Origin: Neocallimastix lanati (nom. inval.)
Lineage: Eukaryota; Neocallimastigomycota; Neocallimastigomycetes; Neocallimastigales; Neocallimastigaceae
Direction: 5' to 3'
Assembly (NCBI GenBank): GCA_016946835.1
Contig: JACVTC010000102.1
Location: 96,001-160,000 of the forward strand
DNA length: 64,000 bases
Shown here: positions 12,612 to 25,489 of the stretch, one piece after another
Layout of the letters: each line of letters starts with the position of its first letter
Numbering within the stretch: the stretch's first letter is position 1
Notes under the pieces: model-generated
The model's database searches: none
What the model was told of the DNA's origin: nothing
Seen by the model: only the letters and a program-made list of their open reading frames with translations
Program-made: the position numbers and the translations under genes

Positions 12612-12831
12612 TTTTTTTTTTTTTTTGGACTTTCTCACATGATTTCTACATCAATGGTAGGTCATCGAACCGAACCTTACATGCCTTATCAAATTTTGAC
12701 GTCGACGCTCTACTAACCTCTAAGAGGTATTTAAAGTACTAAGCATGGTCCTCAACAGATTACGAAAATCCGGACTGACCGTCATACCGCCCAACCCCTC
12801 TATCATCGGGAATAGCAGAAATCTTAATTAG
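12612..12831 (-). mobile_element. SINE-like repeat, copy without recognised head
   Basis: A T-run (12612-12626) is followed by about 205 GC-richer bases ending at 12831, where the T-run tail of the next element begins. It carries the block CATGCCTTATCA-TTTTGACGTCGACG (gap where copies differ), shared with 15121-15150. No tRNA-like promoter boxes were found at the right end. It may be a 5'-truncated copy into whose edge the next SINE inserted. Confidence 0.5.
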
Positions 12832-13154
12832 TTTTTTTTTTTTTTTGGAGATGGTATAATTAAAAAAATTGACCATATTATTTACAATTTGGATATAACT
12901 TTAAGTATCTAGACAGGTTTGTATCGTTTTTCCTAATATATGTCCAAAACACCCTAGTTTTTGACCAGAGTCCAAATCACCCACAAATCCATCATACTTA
13001 ATCCAATATACTTATCTGTAATTGCTCTATCAACGCATTATCATAAAACCCGAAGGGAAAACTAATAAGGTCATAGAGCAGGGTCGGACCAGGAGCCTTA
13101 TGCTCTAAGACGCAACGCAACGCCTTAACAGCCAGGATAGAACCTGGAACGACT
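12832..13154 (-). mobile_element. tRNA-derived SINE, about 320 bp
   Basis: Read on the minus strand, the element starts near 13154 with a tRNA-like head. An A-box-like TGGCTGTTAAGG is followed about 40 bases later by a B-box-like GGTCCGACC. A body without open frames follows, and the element ends in poly(A) (plus-strand T-run 12832-12846). GGTTAAGGCGTTG-type D-arms are characteristic of class II tRNAs (Leu/Ser), so the head is probably derived from one of these. The head is similar to that of the copy at 38182-38540, while the bodies differ. Confidence 0.6.
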
Positions 13155-14990
13155 TTTATTTTTTATTGTTCTTAAAAGAAAAGAAATAAATTATTACCAA
13201 ATAAAAGAAAAGTTAAGTAACAATTATTATTAAAAAACTTTAATATATAATCAATTTATCATTCCGTGTTACATTTTCCATATTTATTTTTTTCAAAAAT
13301 TACTTAATTTGTTTATATTTATTACTTATATAATGGTATTTTAATACAATTATATGAGTAATGAATATTCTATGTCAATATTAACTGTTGATATAGAATG
13401 AAGCTTTAATTAATAATAAATTAAAATTATTATTTAAAATTTAAACAAATTATAATATAAATTATTTCATTTTAAAAATAATTTTATTTAATATATTAAA
13501 TAAGGATTAGGAATATAATAAATTTCCATTTGTTATCAATATCCTATGTTTTTAATTTATGAAGTAAAAATTTATATAATAATTTATCCATATCTATTTT
13601 GTTTAATTAAAAATATTTTTATTTATAAATATTTCAGAAACTTTAATTAATATTATTTTTAAATAATTAATAGATTAATTAATTAACTTTAATTCAGTAT
13701 AAATAAAACCTTATGCATTAGTTTTTTTTTTTTTAATTTTTAATTTTTTATATATATAAATATTTTTTATTTTTTAAAAATAACATGGTAAGCAAACAAC
13801 AAAATCTAATTCTTATTTTACAATTTTCTGTTTTTAATTTATCATATTATCTTTTATTTTTATAGATTAATTCAATATTTTATATTTTGTAATATTAAAT
13901 GATGTGATGTTAAATATATTTATCTAAGCACTATATTTGTTTATAATAAATACTATTTAATATATTTTAAATATACATATTTTATATATTTCCTTACTTT
14001 ATATATTGAATTACATTCCTGTGGATTTTGTAGGTTCCTATTTTTACTCAAATTATTATTTATTTAACTTATTGATTTATAATATTTAATAATTTAATTA
14101 CATATATAAATTTAATATTTCATTAAACTATAGCTGAATTAAATTATACAATCATAGAATATGTATGTAATAATTTTAAATAATTTGTTCTATTTTATTA
14201 ACAATTTATTATTTATTTATAAATCAATAATTATATTTTATAGAAAAATAAATAACGTTAACTTATAATAATCTAATATTTTTTTTTTTTTGTTTTTTTA
14301 CTTTTATTTTGTTTATTCTTCTTTTTTTTTTTCTTCGTTTTACTTTTATTTTGTTTATTCCTTTTTTTTTTCGTTTTACTTTAATTCATTTATTCCATTT
14401 TTTTTCAATTAAATAATATTTTTTTATTCAACATAAATTATTATTGTTTTAAAAGTGATATTTGAAATACATATTATGAATCTATAATAAATATAATAGT
14501 AATACATATATTATAAAATATAGATATAAAAAATAAATTAATCATCAATACTAATCTATAATAAAGTAATTTGCATTAAGTATTAATTACTTCGTGTGTT
14601 AATGTTTTTCATTTACAAATCCACCCAAAAAAAAAAAAAGAAAAAAAATTAGTTTAGCAAATACAGTAATTTTCTTAAATTTTATGCATAGAAATAAATT
14701 TTATTTCATTGTACATATTAAATAGTTGACCTTAATATTGAAAATTAATATGAAATGTTATTGTTTATTAAATATTTTATTATAAGTTAAAGTTTAAAAC
14801 AAATTATAATATATTATAGAGTTTAATTATAAATTTATTACATGACTTTTTTTTTTTTTTTTTTTTTTTTTTTAGACTTAGAGAAAATTTTATTTAATTT
14901 ATAATAATAATAAAATTATATGATTTTAATGAAAATAAAAATAAAATACATAAAATAAAATATTATATATTATAAAATTATAAAAGTGCG
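13155..14990. other. Gene-free AT-rich stretch with a T-rich tandem repeat
   Basis: No coding frame was seen. At 14281-14405 there are three imperfect copies of a unit of about 45 bp with core CGTTTTACTTTTATTTTG. A 27-base T-run lies at 14847-14873. The rest is unstructured AT-rich DNA. Confidence 0.6.
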
Positions 14991-14999
14991 TTAGTAGCA

Positions 15000-15335
15000 A
15001 TAGCCTCTAACTTTTCCCATTCATCGATGATAAACACCATATCTATTATTGAGAGTAATAACTTCAGTATTAGTGATATCTAATGAATCTGTATCAATTC
15101 TTTCACCGGGGAGTGAAAATTCATGCCTTATCATTTTGACGTCGACGTTCTCGGCAACGGTAGATTCAACGGAATATCATTTCATCATCAATCTAAAAGA
15201 TCGACAAATTAAAGGTATTACGTTTGTTAGAAACTCTGCAATCCCCACAAAATACGGAAAGATTTAGGATACTGATAAAGTACAAAGTTCAGGTTCGATT
15301 CTTTTAAGGTTTGTTACTTTGGATTGGGGGGATAC
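15000..15335 (-). mobile_element. SINE-like repeat, diverged copy
   Basis: A GC-richer island in AT-rich DNA. It shares TTTTGACGTCGACG with 12698, a block around 15195-15235 with 520-560, and AAAGATTT..GATACTGA with the copies at 38.45 and 49.57 kb. This places it in the same orientation as those copies. Near its right end a GGTTCGATTC motif on the plus strand resembles a B-box, but lies opposite to the expected direction. The 72-codon frame inside it is not a gene. Confidence 0.5.
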
Positions 15336-15344
15336 AATTAATGT

Positions 15345-15801
15345 ATTTTATAAAAATTATTTTATTTAAATTTTATTTATTTAGAAGAATGACATTTACT
15401 TATTATTATTTAAAATATAAAACTAACCTTTATTCCTAAAATTCATATTTATTTTCATATTTTGATCTCAAGAATTACTGTAATCTACTATTTCTTATTC
15501 TTGGACAAAGAAATAAAACTATTTCTAAATATTTTTCTCTTTTATAATGATTTACTATAATAAAGTTTTCCTATATTAAAGTATAAATATTAATTTATTT
15601 TCATTAATGTTTAAATTAAATAATAAAATTATATAAATTAATTTCTAATAAGAAATACAATAAAAACTAGATTAATACATAAATTTATGCTTTTACACCA
15701 TTTCTTAATTAACATAAATTTATTATTAAAGAAGAAAATTTATAAGTAATTGAAAATAATAATAATAATCATATAATTTAAAATATATTTTAATATTAAA
15801 T

Positions 15802-15846
<45 letters not shown>

Positions 15847-17310
15847 AAAAGAAAATATCAAAATTTTTAATTTATAAATTTAGCCAAGAAATTGTTAGAA
15901 ATAAAATCTATAATATTTAATATATATTTATTTCTTAGATTTTGTTTATTAAATATTTTTTAATTAAAAAAAAAAAAAAAATAAACATTTATTACAGTTT
16001 CAAAATGTATTATTAATATATAAGAAATATTTATAATAATAATTAATAAAATATATATATATATGCCTTTTAATTTTTATTTACATATTTTATTATATTA
16101 AATATTACTTAACTTTTGTTATTTACAAAATAAATAATCAGTCCTTTGATTCTTATAAGAAGACGAATAAAATTTTTATTTATATAGCTTCGAAGCATAG
16201 TATTATTTCCGCTTTATGATATTTTATTTAACCGTTTCATCTAATGTACATATTACTATTTTATTTTTTATTTAATTTTCTTTTTTTCTTTTTTTTTTAT
16301 TTTGTGTTTTTTCTTTTTTAATAAATTTTAAAATATTTTTCATAATATATTTAATAAATATATTTTAATATAAAACAATAAAATTAAAATACATTTATCC
16401 ATTTTATAAAAATAAATCAAATAGCAAAACTTAATATTAAATACTTTTTTTATAATTATTGATTAAAATTTTTTTTGTGTAAAATATAAAGAGGTAGTAC
16501 AAATTGAAGATAACAAATAATAAAAATTTTTGATATAATAAAAATAATAATAATAATAATTATTAAAATTTAAAAATTAATTCTACCTATATTTGAATGA
16601 TTTTACAATTTTTACTCTACTTAAAATATTTGACTTTTCTATTAATGTACTAAGTAGCTAAAAAATTATTTTTGTATTAAGATATAATATAACTTTTACA
16701 AACTAAAACGAATTTTTGCCAAATTTTTTTTTTTTTCAGTAATTATATTCAAAAAAAAAAATAATTTTAAAAATTATTTGTAATTCTGTATTTTATTTAA
16801 TATAAAAATAAAAACCGTATTTTTAAAGGGTTCACATACTGAAAATATTCCAATAAGATTAATTAAATTAATATATTTAATAAGGTTTATACTACGTAAA
16901 TCAATTTTTTTTTTTTTTTATATATAATTTGTGGTTTTCTTTTTAATTAATTTTTAATTTATATATGTATGCTAAAAATTGATAATTAATAATAATTTTG
17001 TTCTCTTTTTTTTTAAAAAAAAAACACAAAATTTACTAAATTTAAAATAAATTTCAAATAAATTTGGTAAATAAAATAAAGTAAAACGTAGAAAGAAAAG
17101 AAAAAAATTAAAATAAAAAAATAAAAAAAAATAAAAAATAATAAAAAAAAATAAAAAAAAATAAAAAATAATAAAAAATAAAAAAAAATAAAATTATTAA
17201 AATAAAAATTATAAAAAAAGTTAATACTTAAAAGTAAAAATAATAATAATTTTAATATTTTATTAATATACTTATTACACCATCTAATAATTAAAAATTG
17301 AAAATTTGTT
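15345..17310. other. Gene-free AT-rich stretch upstream of the mucin-like gene
   Basis: Contains A-runs (15807-15843, 15965-15980) and poly(A)-rich AAAATAAAA sequence (17100-17200) upstream of the gene at 17317. No frame or RNA gene was recognised. Any promoter of the downstream gene must lie here, but no distinct element was identified. Confidence 0.6.
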
Positions 17311-17316
17311 TTAAAA

Positions 17317-17626
17317 ATGTTAAAAAAATATAATGTCTTAGCTATATTCATAATATTTGTATATTTATTATCTTATGTCAATTCCAGAAAATGTATTGTA
17401 AAGTCCCATAATAACAATAAGTCTAAGGGTAATTTAGATTCCATTGATAATAATGAAAATAATAAAAATTCTAAAAAAGAAGGTTTCAATCCTTTAAATA
17501 TTGATTCTAATTCTGATTCTGATATTGATTCAGATATTGAAATTAATACAGTAATTGTTACTGAAAAAGATGAAGTTACTAGTACTACATATTTGACAAC
17601 AGTTTTAGCTCCAGTTACTACTATTT

Positions 17627-17662
<36 letters not shown>

Positions 17663-17913
17663 CTGCTGTTACTACTACTCCTGCTGTTACTACTACTACT
17701 ACTACTCCTGCTGTTACTACTACTCCTGCTGTTACTACTACTACTACTACTCCTGCTGTTACTACTACTCCTGCTGTTACTACTACTACTACTACTCCTG
17801 CTGTTACTACTACTCCTGCTGTTACTACTACTACTACTACTCCTGCTGTTACTACTACTCCTGCTGTTACTACTACTCCTGCTGTTACTACTACTTCTGC
17901 TACCACAACCACA

Positions 17914-17948
<35 letters not shown>

Positions 17949-18477
17949 AACTACTACTACTTCCTCAACTGAAGATTCTTTACCAACTTCAATATCACCA
18001 ATTGATGATGAAACAAATGAACATTTAATTCCATATCTTGTTTTTGTAAAAGTTGATCCTACTGAAAAAAATAAGGAAACTCTAAAATATCTCAAGGAAA
18101 AGTATCCTAGCTTTTTTGAAAATTATTTAAAACTAACCCGACATGATTGTAACGATGAATGCTTTATAGATAAATTAGCTACTATTGATTTATCTAATAA
18201 AGTAAAGGCTGTTATGGATAAACATCTTGATTTATTTAGTGAAAATCAACTTAAAGAATTTAAAGAAAACGATGTTCCAACTAACTATATCTTTTTACCA
18301 GAAGATGACACAATTACATATAGCTCTATGGTCGGTGTTACTAGTCTAGACTACGGTGATAAGGATTGGTATTCTCTTTATATATTCGCTAATGAATTAG
18401 TTATGAAGGCTATTAAAAACGAATTAAGTAGTAATATTCGTGATTACTATGAGGATGGAATAGAATATGAAGAGTGA
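17317..18477 (+). CDS. Secreted mucin-like Thr-rich protein with C-terminal domain
   Basis: An intact 386-residue frame with an A-rich context before the ATG. Residues 1-23 form a signal peptide (hydrophobic VLAIFIIFVYLLSYV, then NSR). Residues 24-100 are Asn/Ser/Asp-rich and acidic. Residues about 101-217 are a Thr tract interrupted by PAV, built from TTTPAV units; such Thr stretches in fungal secreted proteins are usually O-mannosylated stalks. Residues 230-386 form a separate acidic domain with an LVFVKVDPTEKN start and a two-Cys CNDEC motif; I do not recognise it. No GPI signal or membrane anchor is seen at the C-terminus. The role is probably at the cell surface or in the extracellular matrix, with the terminal domain held away by the stalk. 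The opposite-strand frame across the repeat is a shadow. Confidence 0.85.
17622..17964 (+). repeat. Coding ACT-rich minisatellite (TTTPAV)n
   Basis: Built from ACT triplets and the 18-bp unit ACTACTCCTGCTGTTACT. The array alternates long and short Thr blocks in a regular 48-bp higher-order unit, about five times. A stretch at 17901-17950 switches from ACT to ACA/ACC codons and marks older sequence. All changes keep frame, so length can vary between alleles without breaking the protein. Confidence 0.9.
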
Positions 18478-19136
18478 ATATTACCTCTCAAAAAATTAAA
18501 TATGAAAATTTAATATTTATTAAATTTTACGAACAAAAATATATAAAATATTTTAATATTTTATAAATAATATTTATAAGTAAAATATTATCTATTAATA
18601 TAATAGTAGTTGCTTGAGGATTATACTATATATTAATAATTTTATTATTAATTTTATATTTATTTATTACTTTATTTGTTTTTAAATTATATTACATTTT
18701 TATATTTTCATTGAAATATACTAAAGTAATGCTTTAAATAAGATGTAATAAAATATAAAATTAAATATAATAATAATAATTAATATTTTATTATTTTTTA
18801 AATAACAAAAAAAAAATTATTAAATAATAAAATAAATAAAAATAAAAAGTATAAAAAATAGAATAAAATGGAATAAAATTGATATTTTGTGAATAATATA
18901 AATATAACCTATTTAAAGTTTATATTTAATATTAAAATCCTTTAATATCTTTTTATTAATATTTTTTAAAAAAAAAAAAAATTAAAAAAACATAGATCTA
19001 TTATCTAAAGTCTATAAAAATAATAAAAAAAATTAAATAAAAGTAAAATAATACAAAGTATATATTTTAAAATTAAAATTATCAATAATTATATATATAT
19101 ATATTTTAATTTTTAACTATTATTTTTATTTTATTA

Positions 19137-19169
<33 letters not shown>

Positions 19170-20379
19170 ATTAATTTATCTACTTAAAAAGTAATCAAAT
19201 ATAGCATAAAATATATTTGATTTTTTATCTGAAAAAAAAAAAAAAAGTATTATTATGCAATAATGTAACTCGATATATATTTACTAACAGTACAGTTCCG
19301 AACACTGAATCCTTAGTAAGAAATTCAAATGATGATAATCTTTATTGTAATTCATTAGATAGATATATTTTAAAGGTGTCACTTCTTTGTTTTATTATTT
19401 TAGATTTAACTGGTCATCATTTTACTTCAAATAGTATACATCCTACCGAATTTTTTTTTAAACTTTTGAACTTATTTTTATTCCTTATCATATTAAATTT
19501 TTCTATGCTTAATTAAAATTTGTTTTTTTTAATTTTTTAATATATTTATTTTGAAATAAATATAATTTTTTACATATATGTTATCTTTTAATTATGTATT
19601 TTTTTTTTTTATTAAATGTAATACATAAAAATATAATTAAATTATATTTTATTAAACAATTTCTTATACATAAATTTTGTACTTTATTACATTAAAAGTT
19701 AAAATTAAATAAAGAAAATAATTATTTAAATAAGCGATACTCTAAATAAAATTACATAGTCATTAGTCATACAAAATGGATTGAGTAAGCATATATAGTT
19801 TTATTATATTTTATAAGTTATTTATAGAATTATTTATATTTTAATTTTATATATATTTATATATTTAAAAAATATTATACCTTATAAATATCTTTAAAAT
19901 AAATTTATTAAAATTTTTTTATATATTTAAAGTCAATGATAATTTAATATTTAATAATAGCTCCTTAAATTATATAATGAAAGTGGTTTATTATTCATTT
20001 AAATAAATAATCAATATTAATTTATTAACATTATTTATTATTTTTAATATGAAATCGAACAAAGTTTTATTCTGTTTGTAAAGTTATATATATATATATT
20101 TTATACAGTAAAGACTTATCTATATTGAATCAAAAGGTCTTTTAAATAAAATATTTTATTAAAAAAAAAAAATTAAAAGAATGTACTTAATAATTATAAA
20201 ATTTACTTGCTACTAATATAACGAAAGTTTTATTAACACAATATATTATAACATAAAGTATAAATATTTTATCAATTTATTTCATTAAGTCAAAATTATA
20301 TTTTAAATTTCAATGACACTTAATATTTTTAATTGTTTTATCAGAATTAATTTACTTTTCAATTATTTCATTTTATCAA
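18478..20379. other. Gene-free AT-rich stretch left of the copia element
   Basis: Contains a T-run (19144-19169). A 99-codon frame at 19217-19516 has a slightly richer middle (NNVTRYIFTNSTVPN) but no recognisable domain; it may be a coding scrap. Nothing else is supported. Confidence 0.5.
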
Positions 20380-20613
20380 TGTTTTTTTTTTTTTTTTATA
20401 TTCCTTTATTATATATTAATATTTATTATTTTAAATATATATAACTAAGTATGTATGAGCGTATATATATTAAGGTTTTTATTGTTGTTAAAGTGAAAAA
20501 AAAAAGTTTAGAATTATAACTTAAGCACGTTTTATAGTATTTCGAGTATTTATGGATTTGTAAAATATTGGATAATTATAGATTAAATTTTATATTAAAA
20601 TATATTTTTAACA
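20380..20613 (-). repeat. 3' LTR of the copia element, truncated at its outer end
   Basis: About 90 percent identical by eye to 27064-27274. It differs mainly by a longer T-run (20382-20397) and a few substitutions. It starts TGTTAAAAATATA on the minus strand, directly after a short purine-rich AGGGTGAA tract suitable as plus-strand primer. Its other end stops at the T-run. The 68 bp found in the right LTR (26996-27063) are missing or replaced here. Confidence 0.85.
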
Positions 20614-20790
20614 TTCACCCTAAAATCTTACTTCAAAAAAAAAAAACTTGATGTAAAGAAAAAAAAAATGAAGTTAGATTTTGAAAAATTTTACTACTTT
20701 TAATTTGATTAGGAGAGCTTTCTTAATAAAAAAAAAAAAAAAACTTATTATATATAAGAAAAAAAAATTGATGGCGCATTTTACACTATA

Positions 20791-22520
20791 TTATTCAATT
20801 TTTGTAAGAAGGGAAATTCTAAATTTATCCATTAAAGTATTGTTTAAGTATTTCGTGAATCCGTCTGCTAAATTTTCTTTAGTGCTTATATAATTCAATT
20901 TAATTAATCTTTTATTGACAAGGTCTCTAATATGATGATACCTAATATCAATGTGTTTCGACTTGGGATTAATTGACTGATTCTCACAATTATATATTGT
21001 TGCTTTATTGTCGACGAAAATTTTTACATTATTAATTTTTATTCAAAGTTCATTTAATAAATTCTTATACCATAATGAATGCTTTGCGCATTCGCTCAAA
21101 CTATAATACTCAGCTTCGGCCGTTGAGGTAGAAACGCAATGTTGCAATTTCGAGAACCAACTGGTTGGCGTTTTTCCCATCATCATCAGTAATCCTGAAG
21201 TAGATTTTCTTGTGATTGAGTCTCCAGCGAAATCTGCGTCGACATAAACCTTAAGGTTTATACCTTTTTCAATTTTTATACCATAGTTTTTTGTGTACAT
21301 TAAGTATCTGAATATTTTAAGAACATTATTCCAATCCTCTGAGTTAGGGTTATTGGATTTTCTTGCTGCTCTGCTCACAGCAAATAGGATATCAGGTCGG
21401 GTACAGATAGCAAAATATAATAGGTTCCCAATGGCACTTCTGTATTTCGTTTCATTAAATTTTATGCATTTCAATTTATTATTTTCTACTGGTATTAAAT
21501 TTTTTGATGGTGTAAGTTTATTAATTTCATATTTGAATAATATATCGTTAATATATCTTATTTGATGTAAAATATAACCATTTCTGATCTTATTAAATTT
21601 AATTCCTACAACGAATTCTACATTACCTATATCTTTAATATTAAATTTTCTTTTTATTGAATCTTTTACAATTTTGATTTCATGATCTGTTCCGGCAATT
21701 AATATATCATCTACGTATACCGACAAAATGTATATTGTTTTATTATTTCCTATCTGTCTTAATATAAACACAAGGTTCACTCTTAGCTCTTCTAAAATTT
21801 AATTTAAGAAGCTCATTATTCAATTTTTCGTTCCATTCTTTTCCAGCTTGCTTTAAGCCATAAAGGGCCTTTTTAAGCTTCCAATAACATTTATTGAATG
21901 AATGATGACCTTCGGGAGATTTCATATATATATCTTCTTTTAAATCTGCATTAAGATATGCGGAGTTAATGTCTATTTGTTCGATATTAAAATTATGCTG
22001 AACAGCTATTGCTGTGATAATCCTTATTGTATCTTGTTTTAAAGTTGAAGCAAACGTTTCCTTGAAATCAATTCCATACTGCTGCGTAGAACCTTTCGCA
22101 ACTAATCTTGCTTTTTTTTTTTATTATATTACTGTTTGAGTCTCTTTTATATTTAAATACCCAACGCGATGATATAACGTTAGATCCTTCTGGAACTGAA
22201 TTTACAATCTGAAAAACATTTAGCTTTTCCATATTTTTTAATTCTTCATTTACGGCTTCCATCCATTGCTCTTTATCTTTAAGATTAAATATATCTTTAA
22301 AGTTATATGGTTCTCTGTATATATTGTTTTCTTCATTTAATTTTGATATATTCTTATCACTATATTTTATTCTTTTGTTTGATGCTTTTGCTTCATAATT
22401 AATGTTTCTTTTATTTATATTATTGTTTGTTGTATTGTGTTGATAGTGGGATATTTCAATTTTATTGCTATTAATATTGTTTAATTTATTTACGTAATTA
22501 ATTGTAGTTTCCATATTAGA
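20791..22520 (-). pseudogene. copia pol: reverse transcriptase and RNase H
   Basis: From 22520 leftwards: the RT entry region (EELKNMEKLNVFQIV, SRWVFKYKRDSNSN), the RT core in shifted frames (IDINSAYL, LYGLKQAGKEWN), the active-site YVDD at 21706-21717, then YRSAIGNLLYFA. The RNase H domain (DADFAGD, TSTAEAEYYSLSECAKH) follows. An in-frame TGA near 21043 interrupts RNase H, but the frame continues (VDNKATIYN, HIDIRYHHI, LADGFTKYL) to a natural TAA at 20791. At least three lesions are present (near 22130, 21760 and 21043), so no enzyme can be made. The catalytic motifs are still intact, which points to recent decay. Confidence 0.88.
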
Positions 22521-22884
22521 TTCTTCAGTTGTATTTTTATTAGGAATATTATCATAATTTTTATTATGATTATTGGTAATATTATTGTTATTAAATTCAT
22601 TATTTCTATAGTTCCTTTGTATTAGTGTTGCAAATATTATTGTTGTTTAATTTATTATTATTACTGATTGATGAATCATTGATATAGATATCACTTTGAT
22701 TATTAGTGTTATTTTTATTGTTATTATTGAAAATATTATTATTAGTATTGTTAATGTTGCTTTCATTATTGATGTTGATATTATTTGAAGTAATGTTGTC
22801 ATTTTCTGAATTATTATTATTTTCTGGATTATCATTTTTATTTTGTTTTTGTTTTTTTATAAGTTTTATGTTTATTTTTATTTC

Positions 22885-24480
22885 TTAAAATATTAATATT
22901 ATATTGTGAATCGTTAATATTATTATAGATGTTTTGATAGTTGTGATTGTTGTTGTTGTTGTATTTTTGATAATTATAATGGTTATAATTATTGTTTGAA
23001 AAAAATTTTTGACTGAGTAATCATTCACCCTGAATTCGTTATTGGAATTATAGTTTAGTAAGACTAAATTTCCAGGATCGTTTTCAAAAAATTGGACAGT
23101 TCGAGATAGCACGATTTTATTGTTGGTTAAATCAAGGATTTTATAAGATGATGGGTTATTGCAATATCCTAAGAAAATTCCAGGGTGTGAATTACTATCG
23201 AATTTGGATCGTAGTTCTTTTGGTATAAAGAAAAATACTCTGCATCCAAAAACTCTAAATATGCTGTAATCAACAGGTTTATTATATAGAATCTCAAATG
23301 GTATTTTATTATTTATACCCTGATGGGGTAAACGATTGTGAATATAATTTACTGTATCGACAGCAAATTCCCAAAAATTATGAGAAAGTTTTGATTCATT
23401 TAGTAGAGCTTTTGCGAAAGATATAAGTATGCCATTGAATCGTTTCCGCTTTCCCGTTTTGGGCTGGATTATATGGTATATAGTGTATTGTTGTATTATG
23501 CCATTATTTTGACAGAATATTTTGAAATTATTATTAAAAAATTCTCTTCCATTATCTGATCGAATGTTTTTGATTTTAATGCTGAAGATGTTTAAAACTT
23601 CTTTGTACCAAATAATAAATTTATTGAATGTTTCATTTTTATGTTGTAGAAATAAGACCCAGCCATATCTAGAAAAGTCATCCAGGATTGTGAGGAAGTA
23701 TATATTTTTATTTAAGGATGGCAATACGGGGCCCACTAAATCAAGATGTATAAGTTCAAAAAATGTGTTTTGTTTTATTAATTGATCTTTTGAAAGGTTT
23801 GTTCCTTAATTTTTGAATTGGAACATATTTGGCATTTGTGATTTGTATTGGTATTTTTTAAATTATCTTTTATTTTAGTAATGTCGAAATGACCCAGGCG
23901 TCTATGCCAAAGATCAAAATTTTTGTTGATTGTTGATATACGTTCCATTAATTTCATTCAAATTTTCGAAATTATTGTTATTAAATATATTTTTATTGTC
24001 TGTTGCTGATTGATATATTCTATTACCTTTGTCGTCATAGATGATTGCGATTTGTGAGTTTTTATAGTTATCGAAAACGATCATATAATTTTGTGTTATT
24101 AATTGATTGATCGATATTAAATTTTTCTTGACAAATTTAGAATAATGAACGTTCTTTAAAATAAATTTATGATTATTTATATATGCGTTGAAATCACCAA
24201 TGTAGTTAGCATATGTTTCCTTTCCAATGGCAAGAGATATTTTTGTTTTTTCTTTTCTGATGTTTGATAATATATTAATGTTATTTGTTACATTAATTGA
24301 GGCACCGGAATCCAGAATCCATTGTGTAATATTATTATTGTTGCTTCTTATATCAATTTTTGTTGGCTTGTTAATCTCTAAACTGTTTAATTCAAAACAG
24401 TTGTCTGAGTTATAATCTCTTGAGAAGTCTTCTTGGTAGTTTTCATTATAATCCTTTTTATCGTTTAATAGATTTGCATG
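22885..24480 (-). pseudogene. copia pol: protease and integrase
   Basis: The aspartic protease motif DSGAS is at 24298-24312. The integrase zinc module follows as LWHRRLGH and CQIC (near 23830-23930). The catalytic core includes LDLVGP, TILDDFSRYGW and SDNGREF (near 23730-23560). Just beyond, two close frameshifts around 23440-23475 put PYNPAQNGKAE, with the third catalytic residue, in another frame from the flanking sequence. The C-terminal part (NYIHNRLPHQ, VFGCRVFFFIP, GIFLGYCNN) is readable to about 23030. The stretch 22520-23020 is a low-complexity Asn/Ile/Ser linker towards reverse transcriptase. There are multiple breaks, so it is non-functional. Confidence 0.87.
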
Positions 24481-25474
24481 ACCTTCTCTTGGTTTTTCTT
24501 TGTTGAATTATTTTTTGTATTACCTTTTCTTTTATGTTGTTTGTTGTTTCTTTTGTTTTTATTGAATTTGTTTTTTAAGCAGTCTTTTCGGTAGTGTCCG
24601 AACTTTCCATAAAGGTAGCATTTTCCATTTTTTCTTTTCTTGTATTTTATTTTCTTAGGTTTAGAGATTTTTCGTCCATTTTCTAAACTAAATATATTCT
24701 TTGGGTTTTGTTCGATTAAAGTTGTTTCCCTGATATTGGAGAAAAAAATATCTGGTATTATCCTTTTTGACATAGTCGCAGCATTTTGTCCAATTATTAT
24801 TGTATTGGAAAACATTAATAAATCTAATGTTTTCAGGGAGAGCTCGATTCAAAATACCGACCTTAATATTGTCATTAATGTCGGAGTCTATTCTTTCCAA
24901 TTCGTCCAGGAGATTTTGTAAGACAGCTAAGAAAATATGGACATCATCTTCTAAATTATATTTCAATTTATTGATTTTGTCTTTTAGGACCATTTTTCTT
25001 TGTTCAGGTCCTATAGTAAAAGACTTGTTGAGTAGTTCCTATAATTGGAAAGCCGTTTCGCTTTGACTTTCCAATATTTTCTTGGTGTTCTCACCAAGAT
25101 TATTTGTTATGATCCATTTTACTAATATATCATTTTTAATATCTTTTTTTGCTCGTTCCGATTTCGTACACGAGCGAATTATCGAATTTATCAATTGTAT
25201 ATTTTTCAATGCTTTCTGTTATATCTCTCTTATCTTTTTCACTTTTTCATGACTTATGTAGTCATCATGAATATTAATACAAAGGAGATAGAGGATATTT
25301 GTTTTCCAGTTAACAAAGTTATCTGTTGTCAATTCCGTAATATGGTTAAAGTTTTCACTGTAGTTAAAAGTGAACCCCTTTTTGTGTGGGTTCATATTCA
25401 CTGATGTTTATTATTTGGTCTTGGGTAGAATTGATACTATTTCTAGTATTACTTCTTAAGTTATTTTTGCTCAT
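24465..25474 (-). pseudogene. copia gag
   Basis: Probable start at the ATG of 25472-25474 (MSKNNLRSNT). A shift occurs in the AAAAAGGGG run near 25380, then the typical gag opening (TTDNFVNWKTNILYLLCIN) and an alpha-helical core (NLEDDVHIFLAVLQNLLDEL). A shift near 24690 leads to the zinc knuckle at 24579-24620. There the second Cys of CX2CX4HX4C has become Tyr (CYLYGKFGHYRKDC), which should abolish zinc binding. A basic Lys/Asn tail follows. Confidence 0.85.
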
Positions 25475-25489
25475 GTTCGTTTAATTCCA

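Noticed and set aside
17373-18095. Val-rich 240-residue protein opposite the mucin-like gene
   Set aside because: Shadow of the ACT repeat; the plus-strand protein has signal peptide and normal domains.
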